A stretch of DNA of 64,000 bases from Maribacter forsetii DSM 18668 (GTDB taxonomy: Bacteria > Bacteroidota > Bacteroidia > Flavobacteriales > Flavobacteriaceae). Each line of letters begins with the position of its first letter. The stretch's first letter is position 1. The position numbers and the translations under genes are program-made. Positions 1-8,317 of the stretch are shown in pieces. Below the pieces are notes generated by a model. It saw nothing but the letters and a program-made list of their open reading frames with translations. It did no database searches and had not been told where the DNA came from. The DNA lies in the NCBI RefSeq assembly GCF_000744105.1, contig NZ_JQLH01000001.1, forward strand, positions 1,054,001 to 1,118,000. The letters are read 5' to 3'.

Positions 1-1
1 T

Positions 2-562
2 ATACAGGGTGAAGGCTTTCATAAAGGAACTGCGGCTTATTTTATACGTGTTGGTGGATGTGATGTTGGTTGCCATTGGTGCGATGTAAAAGAGAGCTGG
101 AATGCAGAAACGCATCCGCCTACTGCCATCGAACAAATTGTTGATAATGCAGCAAAGTATTCTGATACTATTGTTATTACCGGCGGTGAGCCTTTAATGT
201 GGGATATGAACCCGATCACAAAAGCATTAAAGGATAAAGGTCTAAAAACCCATATAGAAACTTCTGGAGCCTACATGCTTTCTGGCGAATGGGATTGGAT
301 CTGTCTATCGCCAAAGAAAAATAAACTTCCTGAAGGTCGTATTTACGACGAAGCTCATGAACTTAAAGTTATTGTGTATAATAAGCATGATTTGATTTTT
401 GCCGAAGAGCAAGCAGCGAAAACCAATGCGAATTGCATTTTATACCTACAGCCAGAATGGAGTGTTAGGGATAAGGTTGTACCAATGATCGTTGATTATG
501 TAATGAACAACCCAAAATGGAAAGTGTCATTGCAGACGCATAAATACTTGAATATTCCTTAA
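2..562 (+). CDS. queE: 7-carboxy-7-deazaguanine synthase QueE, 5'-truncated by window edge
   Basis: This is the C-terminal 186 residues of a radical-SAM enzyme. The frame is open from base 2, so the true start lies outside the window. The radical-SAM cluster motif CX3CX2C (GCDVGCHWCD, nt 56-85) binds a 4Fe-4S cluster, and the SAM-contact motif GGEP follows at nt 182-193. The family converts 6-carboxy-tetrahydropterin to 7-carboxy-7-deazaguanine in the preQ0/queuosine pathway in the cytoplasm. The W in CHWCD, the very short spacing between the motifs and the small protein size are typical of QueE rather than of activating enzymes. No other queuosine gene is visible, although one may lie upstream. 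Identification is by motif and overall sequence. Confidence 0.9.
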   Translation: MQGEGFHKGTAAYFIRVGGCDVGCHWCDVKESWNAETHPPTAIEQIVDNAAKYSDTIVITGGEPLMWDMNPITKALKDKGLKTHIETSGAYMLSGEWDWICLSPKKNKLPEGRIYDEAHELKVIVYNKHDLIFAEEQAAKTNANCILYLQPEWSVRDKVVPMIVDYVMNNPKWKVSLQTHKYLNIP

Positions 563-567
563 GGTAT

Positions 568-1479
568 TTAATTTCTTCCACCGTTTGCGCGAATATCCAA
601 TATGCATTCTGCATCTAAAGGAACTGTATTTGTAGTTTTGGCAGTATGCTGTTGTAGTAAACTTAAAACTGTTGATCCAGATAATCTACAGCCAGATTTT
701 ATACCGTCCTCATATTGAGCAAGGGAATTTGATAGTAAAGATTTACCAGATGAACCGCCAAATTGTAATTCAGCACGCATAAGACAACCAGCTTGGTTGC
801 AATGGTTATCAGGAACTAATTGTCCGTCTTCATTTTCAGATTCAGACTGGTGATCGTTGACCATTTCGGTCCCTAGGTCAACTAAACCGAATAGGTGTCC
901 AAATTCATGGTTCAAAGTAGTCGTCTCTACATCTGCTTCACTAATAGAAGAACTTAAACTAGCTAAATCTCTTACGGTAGCTTCATGTATCACCATAGAG
1001 GTATTCCGGTAAACAGCACCTAGGGTTACCAAACCTCCATCAAGATCGTCACCTTCTGCAGGAGCATCTGCAAAGTAAATATAGATAGCCAATGTGCTTC
1101 CGGTATTAAAGGCTGTTCTATTAGAGGTTTCTAAATCTGCAATTTCTTGTAAAGTAAGTTCGTCTTCTGACGGACTGGATAATTCTTTATACACCAGTTC
1201 AATATCTTCTTTAAATGTATGTTCTTTTAGGTACTCGGTGAAATCTGCCATAGCAGCTTCAGTTGGTTTAAAACCGGTAACGTATGCTATTTCTATTAAG
1301 AGCTTATCAAAATTATCATTAGAGAGAATATCGTTCGCAGAATCTCCGGTAGCCAAAAGATTGGCGCTTTTATCTACCTGAGCAGTAGTGCTGTCATCGT
1401 CAGAATTGGAAGAGTTTTTAGAGCAAGAAACGGCAAGTGCCAAAATGCCAACTAGCAGTAAACTTTTGAACTTATTCAT
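568..1479 (-). CDS. Lipoprotein zinc metalloprotease (HEXXHXXG zincin)
   Basis: The 303-residue protein begins with a lipoprotein signal peptide whose lipobox ends AVSC at Cys19, followed by a Ser/Asp-rich tether (residues 20-32). This predicts an anchored envelope lipoprotein. The catalytic zinc motif HEFGHLFGLVD lies at residues 191-201, giving His191, Glu192, His195 and a downstream Gly/Asp typical of metzincin-like proteases. About 100 residues follow the zinc motif, including several cysteines (CNQAGC and others) that may form disulfides. Flavobacterial proteins of this size are usually annotated only as membrane metalloproteases with unknown substrates. It lies 5 nt from convergent queE and 45 nt after the minus-strand methyltransferase gene, with which it might be co-transcribed. 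Confidence 0.8.
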   Translation of the reverse strand: MNKFKSLLLVGILALAVSCSKNSSNSDDDSTTAQVDKSANLLATGDSANDILSNDNFDKLLIEIAYVTGFKPTEAAMADFTEYLKEHTFKEDIELVYKELSSPSEDELTLQEIADLETSNRTAFNTGSTLAIYIYFADAPAEGDDLDGGLVTLGAVYRNTSMVIHEATVRDLASLSSSISEADVETTTLNHEFGHLFGLVDLGTEMVNDHQSESENEDGQLVPDNHCNQAGCLMRAELQFGGSSGKSLLSNSLAQYEDGIKSGCRLSGSTVLSLLQQHTAKTTNTVPLDAECILDIRANGGRN

Positions 1480-1524
1480 AAAATCGTTTTGTACAAATAG
1501 GATAACGAAAAAAAAGGGTCGCTA

Positions 1525-2238
1525 TTACTTCATATGTGTCAATCTTGCTAAATAGTCGTAATGTTCGCCTTCCATTACAAGTTCACATGTTAAATTACTA
1601 TAATTTGCCGCTCTTTGTAAGGTATTATAGTCTACATATAACCAAGGGAAAGATTCACTTTTTTCCTTTTTGTATTCCATTTCAAAGCTTACTTCGCCGT
1701 AGTAATTAACGTTATCGGGAATCCAATAACCGCCATCTTCATCATCTTCGAACATGTATATAATGTCGCTGGAATCTAGTAGAATTTGTCCGTCTTCTTT
1801 TAAAAGCGATTTCAATTTAGAGAAGAAAGGTTCCAATCCGTCTAGCGTGCCTGCCAAACCGACGCCGTTCATTAAGATTAGAATCGTATCAAATTGCTCT
1901 CCTTCATATTTTAAGAGTTCGGAGTGTGTAGTGTTTTTTAATCCGCGAAGTGTACTGACTTCAATTGCGCCTTTAGATGCATCTAGTCCAATGACCTTAA
2001 AACTTTTTTCTTGTAAATACAGCCCATGGCTACCGGCACCACAGCCAACATCCAGCACTTTGCCTTTGCATAATTGTAAAGCCTTTTGCTCCAGCTCTGG
2101 CATTTCTTTAAAACCCCTGAACATATAGGGTAACGGTAAAACATCATCTTCAAGCAGAGATGAATATGTGGTAATATCTTCGGTATAATTACCGTTCTGA
2201 TAATCTAAAAGTGCCGTACCTAAAATGTCCTTGTTCAA
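1525..2238 (-). CDS. Class I SAM-dependent methyltransferase
   Basis: The 237-residue soluble protein has the Rossmann-fold methyltransferase motif I VLDVGCGAGSHGLYL at about residues 61-75, which binds S-adenosylmethionine. An acidic residue closing the second strand (VIGLDAS) and a motif IV-like FDTILILMNGVGL stretch follow. The substrate cannot be read from the sequence; the family includes methylases of small molecules, lipids and proteins. The ATG at 2238 is followed by a normal N-terminal helix, and no better in-frame start is seen. The gene is divergent from the YkgJ-like gene with about 75 nt between the starts, so that gap should hold both promoters. Confidence 0.8.
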   Translation of the reverse strand: MNKDILGTALLDYQNGNYTEDITTYSSLLEDDVLPLPYMFRGFKEMPELEQKALQLCKGKVLDVGCGAGSHGLYLQEKSFKVIGLDASKGAIEVSTLRGLKNTTHSELLKYEGEQFDTILILMNGVGLAGTLDGLEPFFSKLKSLLKEDGQILLDSSDIIYMFEDDEDGGYWIPDNVNYYGEVSFEMEYKKEKSESFPWLYVDYNTLQRAANYSNLTCELVMEGEHYDYLARLTHMK

Positions 2239-2313
2239 AATTCTTGTATTTCTAGTTGCAAAAGTCTCAATTTTTGGTGCTACTTCGCTAGTTTTGAAGA
2301 ATTAATTTCGAAC

Positions 2314-2805
2314 ATGGAAGAGGTTTTACGTGAATTGCCACAAAAGGCAAAAGAAAAATATAACGAGAATAAAAAGTTCTTTGTCAAGCTACGGAAGAAG
2401 CCGCCAAAGAATCTGGACTATATCATGCAAGAACTTCATGAGGCGGAATTTGAACGAACCGATTGTCTTACCTGTGCTAATTGTTGTAAGACCACAGGAC
2501 CATTATTTACCAATGCAGATGTGGAGCGTATATCTAAATCGTTTCGAATGAAACCACAGAAATTCATTGAAACTTATTTACGCATTGATGAAGAGAACGA
2601 TTATGTTTTGCAGCAAACGCCCTGTACTTTTTTAGGAGCCGATAATTATTGTTCTATTTATGATGTTCGCCCAAAGGCATGTCGCGAGTTTCCACATACC
2701 GATAGAAAGAAGTTTCAGCAAATAAGTAATCTTACCCTAAAGAATGTAGCTATTTGCCCTGCTGCTTTTAATATTGTGGAGGAAATGAAGAAGTTGATTA
2801 AATAA
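2314..2805 (+). CDS. YkgJ family cysteine-cluster protein
   Basis: The 163-residue protein carries the cysteine cluster Cys51-x2-Cys54-x2-Cys57-Cys58 (CLTCANCC). Later cysteines lie in TPCTFL, YCSIYDVRP and ACREFPH. This is the arrangement of the YkgJ/UPF0153 family, a putative zinc- or iron-chelating domain. The basic N-terminal region of about 35 residues is predicted to be helical. Biochemical function is not established for most members. No signal peptide is present, so it is probably cytoplasmic. The gene appears monocistronic; the next gene starts 130 nt later with its own promoter. Confidence 0.85.
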   Translation: MEEVLRELPQKAKEKYNENKKFFVKLRKKPPKNLDYIMQELHEAEFERTDCLTCANCCKTTGPLFTNADVERISKSFRMKPQKFIETYLRIDEENDYVLQQTPCTFLGADNYCSIYDVRPKACREFPHTDRKKFQQISNLTLKNVAICPAAFNIVEEMKKLIK

Positions 2806-2893
2806 ATTGTTGATGGTTTGGGGTTATATAGCAAATAAATATTGATAATAATTAATAGTTAGGCAGAAGAAAAAAACTAGAACAAAACTATCT

Positions 2894-2924
2894 TTACGTA
2901 AAAAATTATTAAATTTGTACGTAA
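2894..2924. promoter_or_regulatory. Candidate promoter and operator of the toxin-antitoxin operon
   Basis: A Bacteroidota-type -7 element TAAATTTG (TAnnTTTG) sits at 2910-2917, 18 nt before the antitoxin ATG. It is bracketed by TTACGTA (2894-2900) and its reverse complement TACGTAA (2918-2924). The two half-sites are 24 bp apart start to start, and each contains the palindrome TACGTA. A ribbon-helix-helix antitoxin commonly represses its own operon through such paired sites. The binding role is inferred. Confidence 0.5.
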
Positions 2925-2934
2925 TATAAAATTT

Positions 2935-3180
2935 ATGGACAAGAAATTGACATTAAGTTTAGATAAAACAATTATCGAAAGTGCTAAGTATTATGCTAAA
3001 TCGAATAATATTAGTTTGTCTAAACTTATAGAATCATATTTAATGACACTTACCAAGCAAAAGGATAAATCTATAGAGATAACACCTCTTGTAGAAAGTT
3101 TAAGTGGTGTAATTTCTCTAGATAAAGATTTCGATGTTAAAGATGCGTATTCTGACTATTTGATTGATAAATACAAATGA
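2935..3180 (+). CDS. DUF6364-like antitoxin (VapB-type)
   Basis: This is a small 81-residue protein with the pattern KKLTLSLDKTIIESAKYYAK, then NNISLSKLIESYL. The short beta strand followed by two helices fits a ribbon-helix-helix DNA-binding dimer. Flavobacterial proteins of this type are often placed in DUF6364 and are encoded directly before PIN-domain toxins. The C-terminal part (about residues 45-81) is acidic and probably wraps the toxin. The stop overlaps the toxin start as ATGA (3177-3180), which implies translational coupling. The palindromic half-sites around its promoter suggest autoregulation. Confidence 0.8.
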   Translation: MDKKLTLSLDKTIIESAKYYAKSNNISLSKLIESYLMTLTKQKDKSIEITPLVESLSGVISLDKDFDVKDAYSDYLIDKYK

Positions 3181-3590
3181 ACAGATTGCTAATTGATACC
3201 AATATCGTTATTGACCTGCTTTCAAGAAGAGAAAAATTCTATGATGAAGCAGCCGAATTATTTTCTCGTGCTGATAAAAAAGAACTAGAACTTGCTATAT
3301 CATCGTTAACTTTTGCAAACACCAATTACATTCTGTCTAAACTCAAATCTCCAAAAGATGCGAGACAAATTTTGAGGAAATTTAAGGTGCTTGTTGAGGT
3401 TTTAAGTTTAGATGATAAAATAACTGAACTGGCTTTGAGTGATGAAAAATTTCCTGATTTTGAAGACGGACTACAATACTACTCTGCCATTGAAAATCAA
3501 ATAGATATTATTATCACACGTAATAAAAAAGACTTTAAAAATTCGAATATTCCCGTTCTAACTGCAAAAGAATTTTTGGCTCGAAAATAA
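3177..3590 (+). CDS. PIN-domain toxin ribonuclease (VapC-type)
   Basis: The 137-residue PIN protein starts LLIDTNIVIDLL, giving the first catalytic Asp. Further acidic residues include DFEDGLQYYSA near residue 100 and the IIITRNKKDF region near residue 115, which fits the Mg2+-binding acidic site of VapC-type RNases. Known members cleave tRNA or rRNA; the target here cannot be read. It overlaps the antitoxin by 4 nt, so the pair is almost certainly one operon. All expected acidic positions are present, so the toxin looks intact. The DTW-domain gene 80 nt downstream has a weak TTG start and could receive read-through transcription. Confidence 0.85.
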   Translation: MNRLLIDTNIVIDLLSRREKFYDEAAELFSRADKKELELAISSLTFANTNYILSKLKSPKDARQILRKFKVLVEVLSLDDKITELALSDEKFPDFEDGLQYYSAIENQIDIIITRNKKDFKNSNIPVLTAKEFLARK

Positions 3591-3669
3591 TACCTTCAGC
3601 TATTAACTACTACAATAATTAGGGGTGTAACTTATTTTCATCATAGCAGTTAAAAATATTATAAGAAAC

Positions 3670-4395
3670 TTGCCAGTGCTACTAAAAAATCCAAGAGTAC
3701 AATGTTACAAATGCATGCGGCCATCCAGCACCTGTATTTGTAAACACATTAGTACTATTAAGACTAAAACACGTTTTATTATACTCATGCATCCAAAAGA
3801 GTATAAGAAAGAAAAGAATGGAACTGGGTGTATGACGAATCTTCAGCTTGAAAATTCAGAGATTATAGTTGGTGTCGATTTTAGTAATAATGCGCGTGTA
3901 AATGAAATATTGAACGATGAGAAAAGTAGTTCTTTCTTACTCTACCCAGGTAAAAAAAGTTTTAACCTTTCTCAAAGAAATGGTTCTGAAATGCACAATT
4001 TTCTAGGTAAAGATGCTAATGTTTTCATTCTCGACGGAACATGGCCTTGCGCCCGTAAAATGCTCAAGCTAAGTATGAATTTACAAAAGTTGAATAGAGT
4101 GAGTTTTGATAATAGTATAGCATCCAAATTCATTATCAAGCAGCAACCCGAAGCACTTTGCCTTAGTACTATCGAGTCGGTATATACAGTCTTAAATTTA
4201 TTGAATAAGGGTGGAGTAGAGCAATGCGATACTACAGATTTTCTACTTCCTTTTGAAAAGATGATCGAACATCAACTCGACTATATGCTGAACCCAAACA
4301 ATAAAAACTATATTTCAACGGCAAACATAGAAATTGGTCCTAAGACTATGTATAAGACGAATACAGAGAGAAATGTTGTTTTTGAGTTGGAGTAG
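3670..4395 (+). CDS. DTW-domain tRNA-uridine aminocarboxypropyltransferase
   Basis: The 241-residue protein has an N-terminal zinc-ribbon-like set Cys12-x2-Cys15 and Cys22-x-Cys24, and the family signature DGTW at residues 122-125 followed by PCARKML. DTW enzymes of the TapT/TuaA type transfer the 3-amino-3-carboxypropyl group of SAM to a uridine of tRNA (acp3U). The visible start is TTG at 3670. Upstream the frame closes at TAA 3628-3630 and contains no ATG, so TTG or the nearby GTG (3676) must be used. It is not obviously functionally linked to the toxin-antitoxin pair before it. Confidence 0.82.
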   Translation: MPVLLKNPRVQCYKCMRPSSTCICKHISTIKTKTRFIILMHPKEYKKEKNGTGCMTNLQLENSEIIVGVDFSNNARVNEILNDEKSSSFLLYPGKKSFNLSQRNGSEMHNFLGKDANVFILDGTWPCARKMLKLSMNLQKLNRVSFDNSIASKFIIKQQPEALCLSTIESVYTVLNLLNKGGVEQCDTTDFLLPFEKMIEHQLDYMLNPNNKNYISTANIEIGPKTMYKTNTERNVVFELE

Positions 4396-4594
4396 GTGTA
4401 ACTAATTATTTTAAAGCTGCTTTTTAAGTGTCTAATCAGGTTCTACTTTGCTCAGAGCAGCTTATGATATAGGGTATTTAGTTTTTTAACAATATGTTGA
4501 AAGAGATAGAGTTAATGAATATATAATTTAAAATGTATAGGATTAAATAGAAGCAAGGCTATACAATTATAATTCATTAGATAAATTAAATACT

Positions 4595-5161
4595 ATGACA
4601 AACCTTACCATTAATTTAAACGCTAAGTTACAACCCATGCATCGCCATGATTTAGAAGATGTATTGCAAGAAACTTTTGAAAAACTTGATTTTAAAGCAG
4701 AAGCTGTGGGTGGTGGTACCTCTCAGCAGGCTAATGGAGAAATTGCATCATGTGATATTGAATTAAATATTTCAGACAGTTCTGATGATAGTATTAATCA
4801 AATTATAGGGATTATGGAGGCTATGTTAGCGCCTGTTGGTTCGAAAATTATTATTTATCCGGAGGATGAAAATTTAGAAGCTAAAACTATTCCTTTTGGA
4901 AAGCATGAAGGTTTAGGTTTATATCTTAGTAATGAATTGGATGATGATGTTTATAAAAACGGTGATGTAAATTATATTTATCAAGAAATCGAGCGTCTTC
5001 TTGGTGATTTTAAAACAGGACAAATTGCTAGTTACTGGGAAGGTGAAGAAACTTCGTTGTACTTATATGGCGAAAGTTTTGACGAAATGCATAGTAGAAT
5101 TAAACCGTTACTTAATGAGTATCCATTATGTGAAAAATGTCGTGTAGTTAGAATAGCATAA
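4595..5161 (+). CDS. Hypothetical acidic protein
   Basis: The 188-residue protein was not recognised. It has no signal peptide or membrane segment and is acidic, so it is probably cytoplasmic. The N-terminus, with a beta-strand/helix pattern (LTINLNAKL, then HDLEDVLQETFEKL), and the C-terminal stretch SLYLYGESFDEMHSRIKPLL suggest two similar alpha/beta halves. The pattern loosely resembles small immunity-like or SMI1-neighbouring proteins, but no signature supports that. It is bounded by about 200 and 155 nt of AT-rich intergenic DNA and looks monocistronic. Confidence 0.6.
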   Translation: MTNLTINLNAKLQPMHRHDLEDVLQETFEKLDFKAEAVGGGTSQQANGEIASCDIELNISDSSDDSINQIIGIMEAMLAPVGSKIIIYPEDENLEAKTIPFGKHEGLGLYLSNELDDDVYKNGDVNYIYQEIERLLGDFKTGQIASYWEGEETSLYLYGESFDEMHSRIKPLLNEYPLCEKCRVVRIA

Positions 5162-5317
5162 GAGTCAAGAAAATTTAAAATATTAACTCCTAATAATGAG
5201 TAGTTTTGAAAAAGATTAGGCAAGAATTATAGGTGATTTAAGTTTTGTCTAGTTCTTAAGTGTGAATTGATTCAATATATTTACATCAGTTGTTTTCTTT
5301 AATTAAATAGAAGGGTA

Positions 5318-6022
5318 TTGAAAATCTTAACTTGGAATTGTAATGGTGCTCTGAGAAGGAAATTTGAGCATTTACTTAGTTTTGATGCAGATATCATTGT
5401 GGTTCAAGAATGTGAGAATCCTGCGGAGACGACTCATAAAGATTATTGTCAATTTGCGAAAAATTATCTTTGGACAGGAGATAGTAAGAATAAAGGGATA
5501 GGGGTTTTTGCTAAAGAGCATATAAAATTAGAAAGACTTAATTGGTCTAATTATTATCAAGACCATCAGGTAAAACGATTTTTACCATGTTCAATAAATG
5601 GAGAATTTGAATTATTGGCTGTATGGAATCATAGTAATAAATCTCCCACTTTCGGTTACATAGGTCAACTTTGGAAATATTTACAGATTAATAAATCGCA
5701 CCTGAATAAATGTTTGATTATTGGCGATTTTAATAGCAATAAGATTTGGGATAAATGGGATAGATGGTGGAACCATTCTAATGTGGTTGAAGAACTTAAA
5801 GAAATTGGAGTTGAAAGTTTATATCATAATTCTTTTAATGAGGAGCAAGGTCAGGAGACTCAGCCAACCTTTTATCTTCAACGTAATATAAAAAAACCGT
5901 ATCATATTGATTATGTTTTTGGAAGTCAAGAATTCGTGACAAATATTAAAACAATGAAAATTGGTACGGTATCCTATTGGCTGAAAATTAGTGATCATCT
6001 ACCTATAATCTGTGAGTTTTAG
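5318..6022 (+). CDS. Endonuclease/exonuclease/phosphatase (EEP) family protein
   Basis: The 234-residue protein has the EEP-fold landmarks in order: ILTWNCNG at the N-terminus (metal and substrate Asn), VVQECE (catalytic Glu), IIGDFNSNKIWD (Asp/Asn pair) and SDHLPIICEF at the C-terminus (Asp/His). The fold covers exonuclease III-like nucleases, sphingomyelinases and inositol phosphatases; there is no signal peptide, so a cytoplasmic nuclease-like role is more likely. The start is TTG at 5318, immediately before the conserved first strand, and no ATG lies upstream close enough. The short size is usual for the compact members of the family. Confidence 0.75.
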   Translation: MKILTWNCNGALRRKFEHLLSFDADIIVVQECENPAETTHKDYCQFAKNYLWTGDSKNKGIGVFAKEHIKLERLNWSNYYQDHQVKRFLPCSINGEFELLAVWNHSNKSPTFGYIGQLWKYLQINKSHLNKCLIIGDFNSNKIWDKWDRWWNHSNVVEELKEIGVESLYHNSFNEEQGQETQPTFYLQRNIKKPYHIDYVFGSQEFVTNIKTMKIGTVSYWLKISDHLPIICEF

Positions 6023-6217
6023 TAAATATTTAAGGCTTGTATTTTTAAAACAGGATTCTTAAAAAGTAAATCTCATAGTTATAAAATCGCTAAAAGTTTA
6101 TTATATTGAGTGTTTGTTTGCGGATTTGTCAGAATTTATACGTTTAATTGTTGATACTTTAATTGTGTATTAAAGCCCTGTGTCGCATATTCATAACTTA
6201 AAGTACATATTTAATTC

Positions 6218-7090
6218 ATGGAACAACTTATAGCATATTTCGAATCGATCCCTGCAGCGCACAGATCACTTATTTTAGTTGGAGGAATTACTTTTTTTTG
6301 GATACTAGAAGGTATTGTACCCTTATTTAATGGCCGCTATAATAAATGGAAACACTCGGTTCCTAATTTCTTTTTTACACTTACTACAATAGTTATCAAT
6401 TTTCCACTAGCATTTTTATTATTAAAAACTTCTGATTGGGCAGTTGCCAATGATTTCGGAATTATTAATTGGTTACCAAAAATGCCTTTGTGGGCGTATG
6501 TATTTTTAGGTGTTGCCTTATTAGATTTAATAGGCGCTTATTTGGCCCATCTGGTAGAGCATCGTGTAAAACCACTGTGGATGGTACATTTGGTGCACCA
6601 TACCGATCATAATGTAGATACTACTACTGCGAATAGACATCATCCTTTAGAGAGTTTAATTCGATATATTTTTACTTTGGTGGGTGTTTTTGTAGTTGGT
6701 GCTCCTGTAGGTATAATTATGTTGTACCAAAGTCTTTCGGTAGTATTGTCTCAATTTAATCATGCCAACATTAAATTGCCAAAGAGTGTAGACAAAGCTT
6801 TAAGTTGGGTGCTGATTTCACCAGATATGCATAAAGTGCACCATCACTATGTATTGCCATATACAGATAGTAATTACGGAAACATATTTTCTTGGTGGGA
6901 TCGTTTATTCGGCACCTACATGCATTTAGATAGAGAGAAAATCGTTTATGGTGTGGACACTTTCCCAGATGAGGTTGCAAATGGACAAATTAGCTCGTTG
7001 TTGAAATATCCTTTTGTGGGCTATAGAAAACCAACAACCGATGGTAGTGACCTTACAGAAATTGTAAGTGAACAGCCTTTAGTAAAGTAG
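6218..7090 (+). CDS. Sterol desaturase / fatty acid hydroxylase family membrane protein
   Basis: The 290-residue integral membrane protein has several hydrophobic segments (about residues 15-40, 45-70, 90-110 and 145-175). It carries the three histidine clusters of the diiron hydroxylase superfamily: HLVEH, HLVHHTDH and HKVHHH. These enzymes use O2 to hydroxylate or desaturate lipid chains in the membrane. Substrate is unknown; in Bacteroidota some members modify ornithine lipids, sphingolipids or carotenoids. Its last 12 nt overlap the convergent NamZ-like gene. Confidence 0.85.
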   Translation: MEQLIAYFESIPAAHRSLILVGGITFFWILEGIVPLFNGRYNKWKHSVPNFFFTLTTIVINFPLAFLLLKTSDWAVANDFGIINWLPKMPLWAYVFLGVALLDLIGAYLAHLVEHRVKPLWMVHLVHHTDHNVDTTTANRHHPLESLIRYIFTLVGVFVVGAPVGIIMLYQSLSVVLSQFNHANIKLPKSVDKALSWVLISPDMHKVHHHYVLPYTDSNYGNIFSWWDRLFGTYMHLDREKIVYGVDTFPDEVANGQISSLLKYPFVGYRKPTTDGSDLTEIVSEQPLVK

Positions 7091-8317
7091 ATACTTTGCT
7101 CTTATCTTTTTAAACTTTATAATGTCATCTTGCCAAGTCACTTTTATTTCGGCATTGGTTGCACCGGCTTCAATTTGTTTTTGAAGTCTATCGTTACCAG
7201 CGTGTTTGGTGAATCCGCTAGTTAGAAAGAATTTACTTTTATCTACGCAATTGGTATAGGCATCAATAATGTAATCCATTGTTAACTCGTTCATACGCTC
7301 AGCTTTAGATAAGTCTTTACCGTAGCATAATTTTCCATCTTCCTTTGGATATTTAGAACCGAAATTTGGCTTTGGAGTATAGGTGAAATTATACATTTTT
7401 GAATCTAAAAATGAAGCTCCGTAGCGTTGAAATTGAAACTCCGTTCCACGTCCGGCATTAATATTAGTGCCTTCAAACATTCCTAAACTAGGGTATAGCG
7501 TAATAGAAGTGTCATTTGGTAAATTAGGAGAAGGCCTAATTGGTAAGCTATAGAAACTTTCATGTGTCCAGTTTTCTAACGGAATTACAGTTAAGTCCGC
7601 TTTCTTATCACCTTCTAACCAATTTTCTTCATTGATCATGTTTGCATATTCACCAATAGTCATTCCATACACTAACGGAATTTTAGTCATCCCAAGAAAA
7701 GAGGTATTTGCAGCTTCCATGGTTGGTCCGTCTACATAATGTCCATTCGGGTTAGGGCGGTCCAAAACTAAAACAGGAATTCCTTTTTCGGCACAAGCTT
7801 CCATCACCAATTGCATTGTAGATATATAGGTGTAAAAGCGAACGCCCACATCTTGTATATCGAATACAACTAAATCTAAACCTTCTAATTGCTCTTGACT
7901 TGGTTTTCTGTTTTTACCATGTAATGATATTAAATCTAGTCCTGTTTTAATGTCCTTACTATTGTTCACATGCTCACCTGCATCAAAATTCCCTCTAAAT
8001 CCGTGTTCTGGGGCAAATACGTGTTTAATATCTACATTTAAAGAAAGAAGACTATCTACCAAATGTGTATGTCCATCTGGTTTGAAAATAACACTGGTCT
8101 GGTTAGCTACAACAGCTATTTTTTTTCCTTTTAAAAGGGGAATATATGCCTCTGTACGATTAGCCGCGACTACAATTTCTTTTGCTTCTTGTTCTATTTG
8201 AGGTTCATCGGTTGCTGATGTGGTAATGGCTTGTTCTTTGGTTTCGTTTCCGCAGGTAGCCAATACCAAAAACCATAATAAAACTGTACTTTTGAAATTG
8301 GATAAAAATAACATCAT
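7079..8317 (-). CDS. namZ: DUF1343 lipoprotein, NamZ-like exo-beta-N-acetylmuramidase
   Basis: The 412-residue protein has a lipoprotein signal peptide with its lipobox cysteine at about residue 22 (VLATC). The DUF1343 core starts near residue 65 with IAVVANQTSVI, then FAPEHGFRG, VFDIQDVGVRFYTYISTM, VLDRPNPNG and AGRGTEF. NamZ of this family releases N-acetylmuramic acid from the non-reducing end of peptidoglycan fragments, supporting cell-wall recycling. It starts with ATG at 8317 (a second ATG follows at 8314), directly against the TTG start of the divergent permease gene at 8318, so its promoter must lie inside that gene. Confidence 0.8.
   Translation of the reverse strand: MMLFLSNFKSTVLLWFLVLATCGNETKEQAITTSATDEPQIEQEAKEIVVAANRTEAYIPLLKGKKIAVVANQTSVIFKPDGHTHLVDSLLSLNVDIKHVFAPEHGFRGNFDAGEHVNNSKDIKTGLDLISLHGKNRKPSQEQLEGLDLVVFDIQDVGVRFYTYISTMQLVMEACAEKGIPVLVLDRPNPNGHYVDGPTMEAANTSFLGMTKIPLVYGMTIGEYANMINEENWLEGDKKADLTVIPLENWTHESFYSLPIRPSPNLPNDTSITLYPSLGMFEGTNINAGRGTEFQFQRYGASFLDSKMYNFTYTPKPNFGSKYPKEDGKLCYGKDLSKAERMNELTMDYIIDAYTNCVDKSKFFLTSGFTKHAGNDRLQKQIEAGATNAEIKVTWQDDIIKFKKIRAKYLLY

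Noticed and set aside
4411..4461. AAGCTGC/GCAGCTT inverted repeat in the gap after the DTW gene
   Set aside because: Only 7 bp with a long loop and no T tract; chance is likely.
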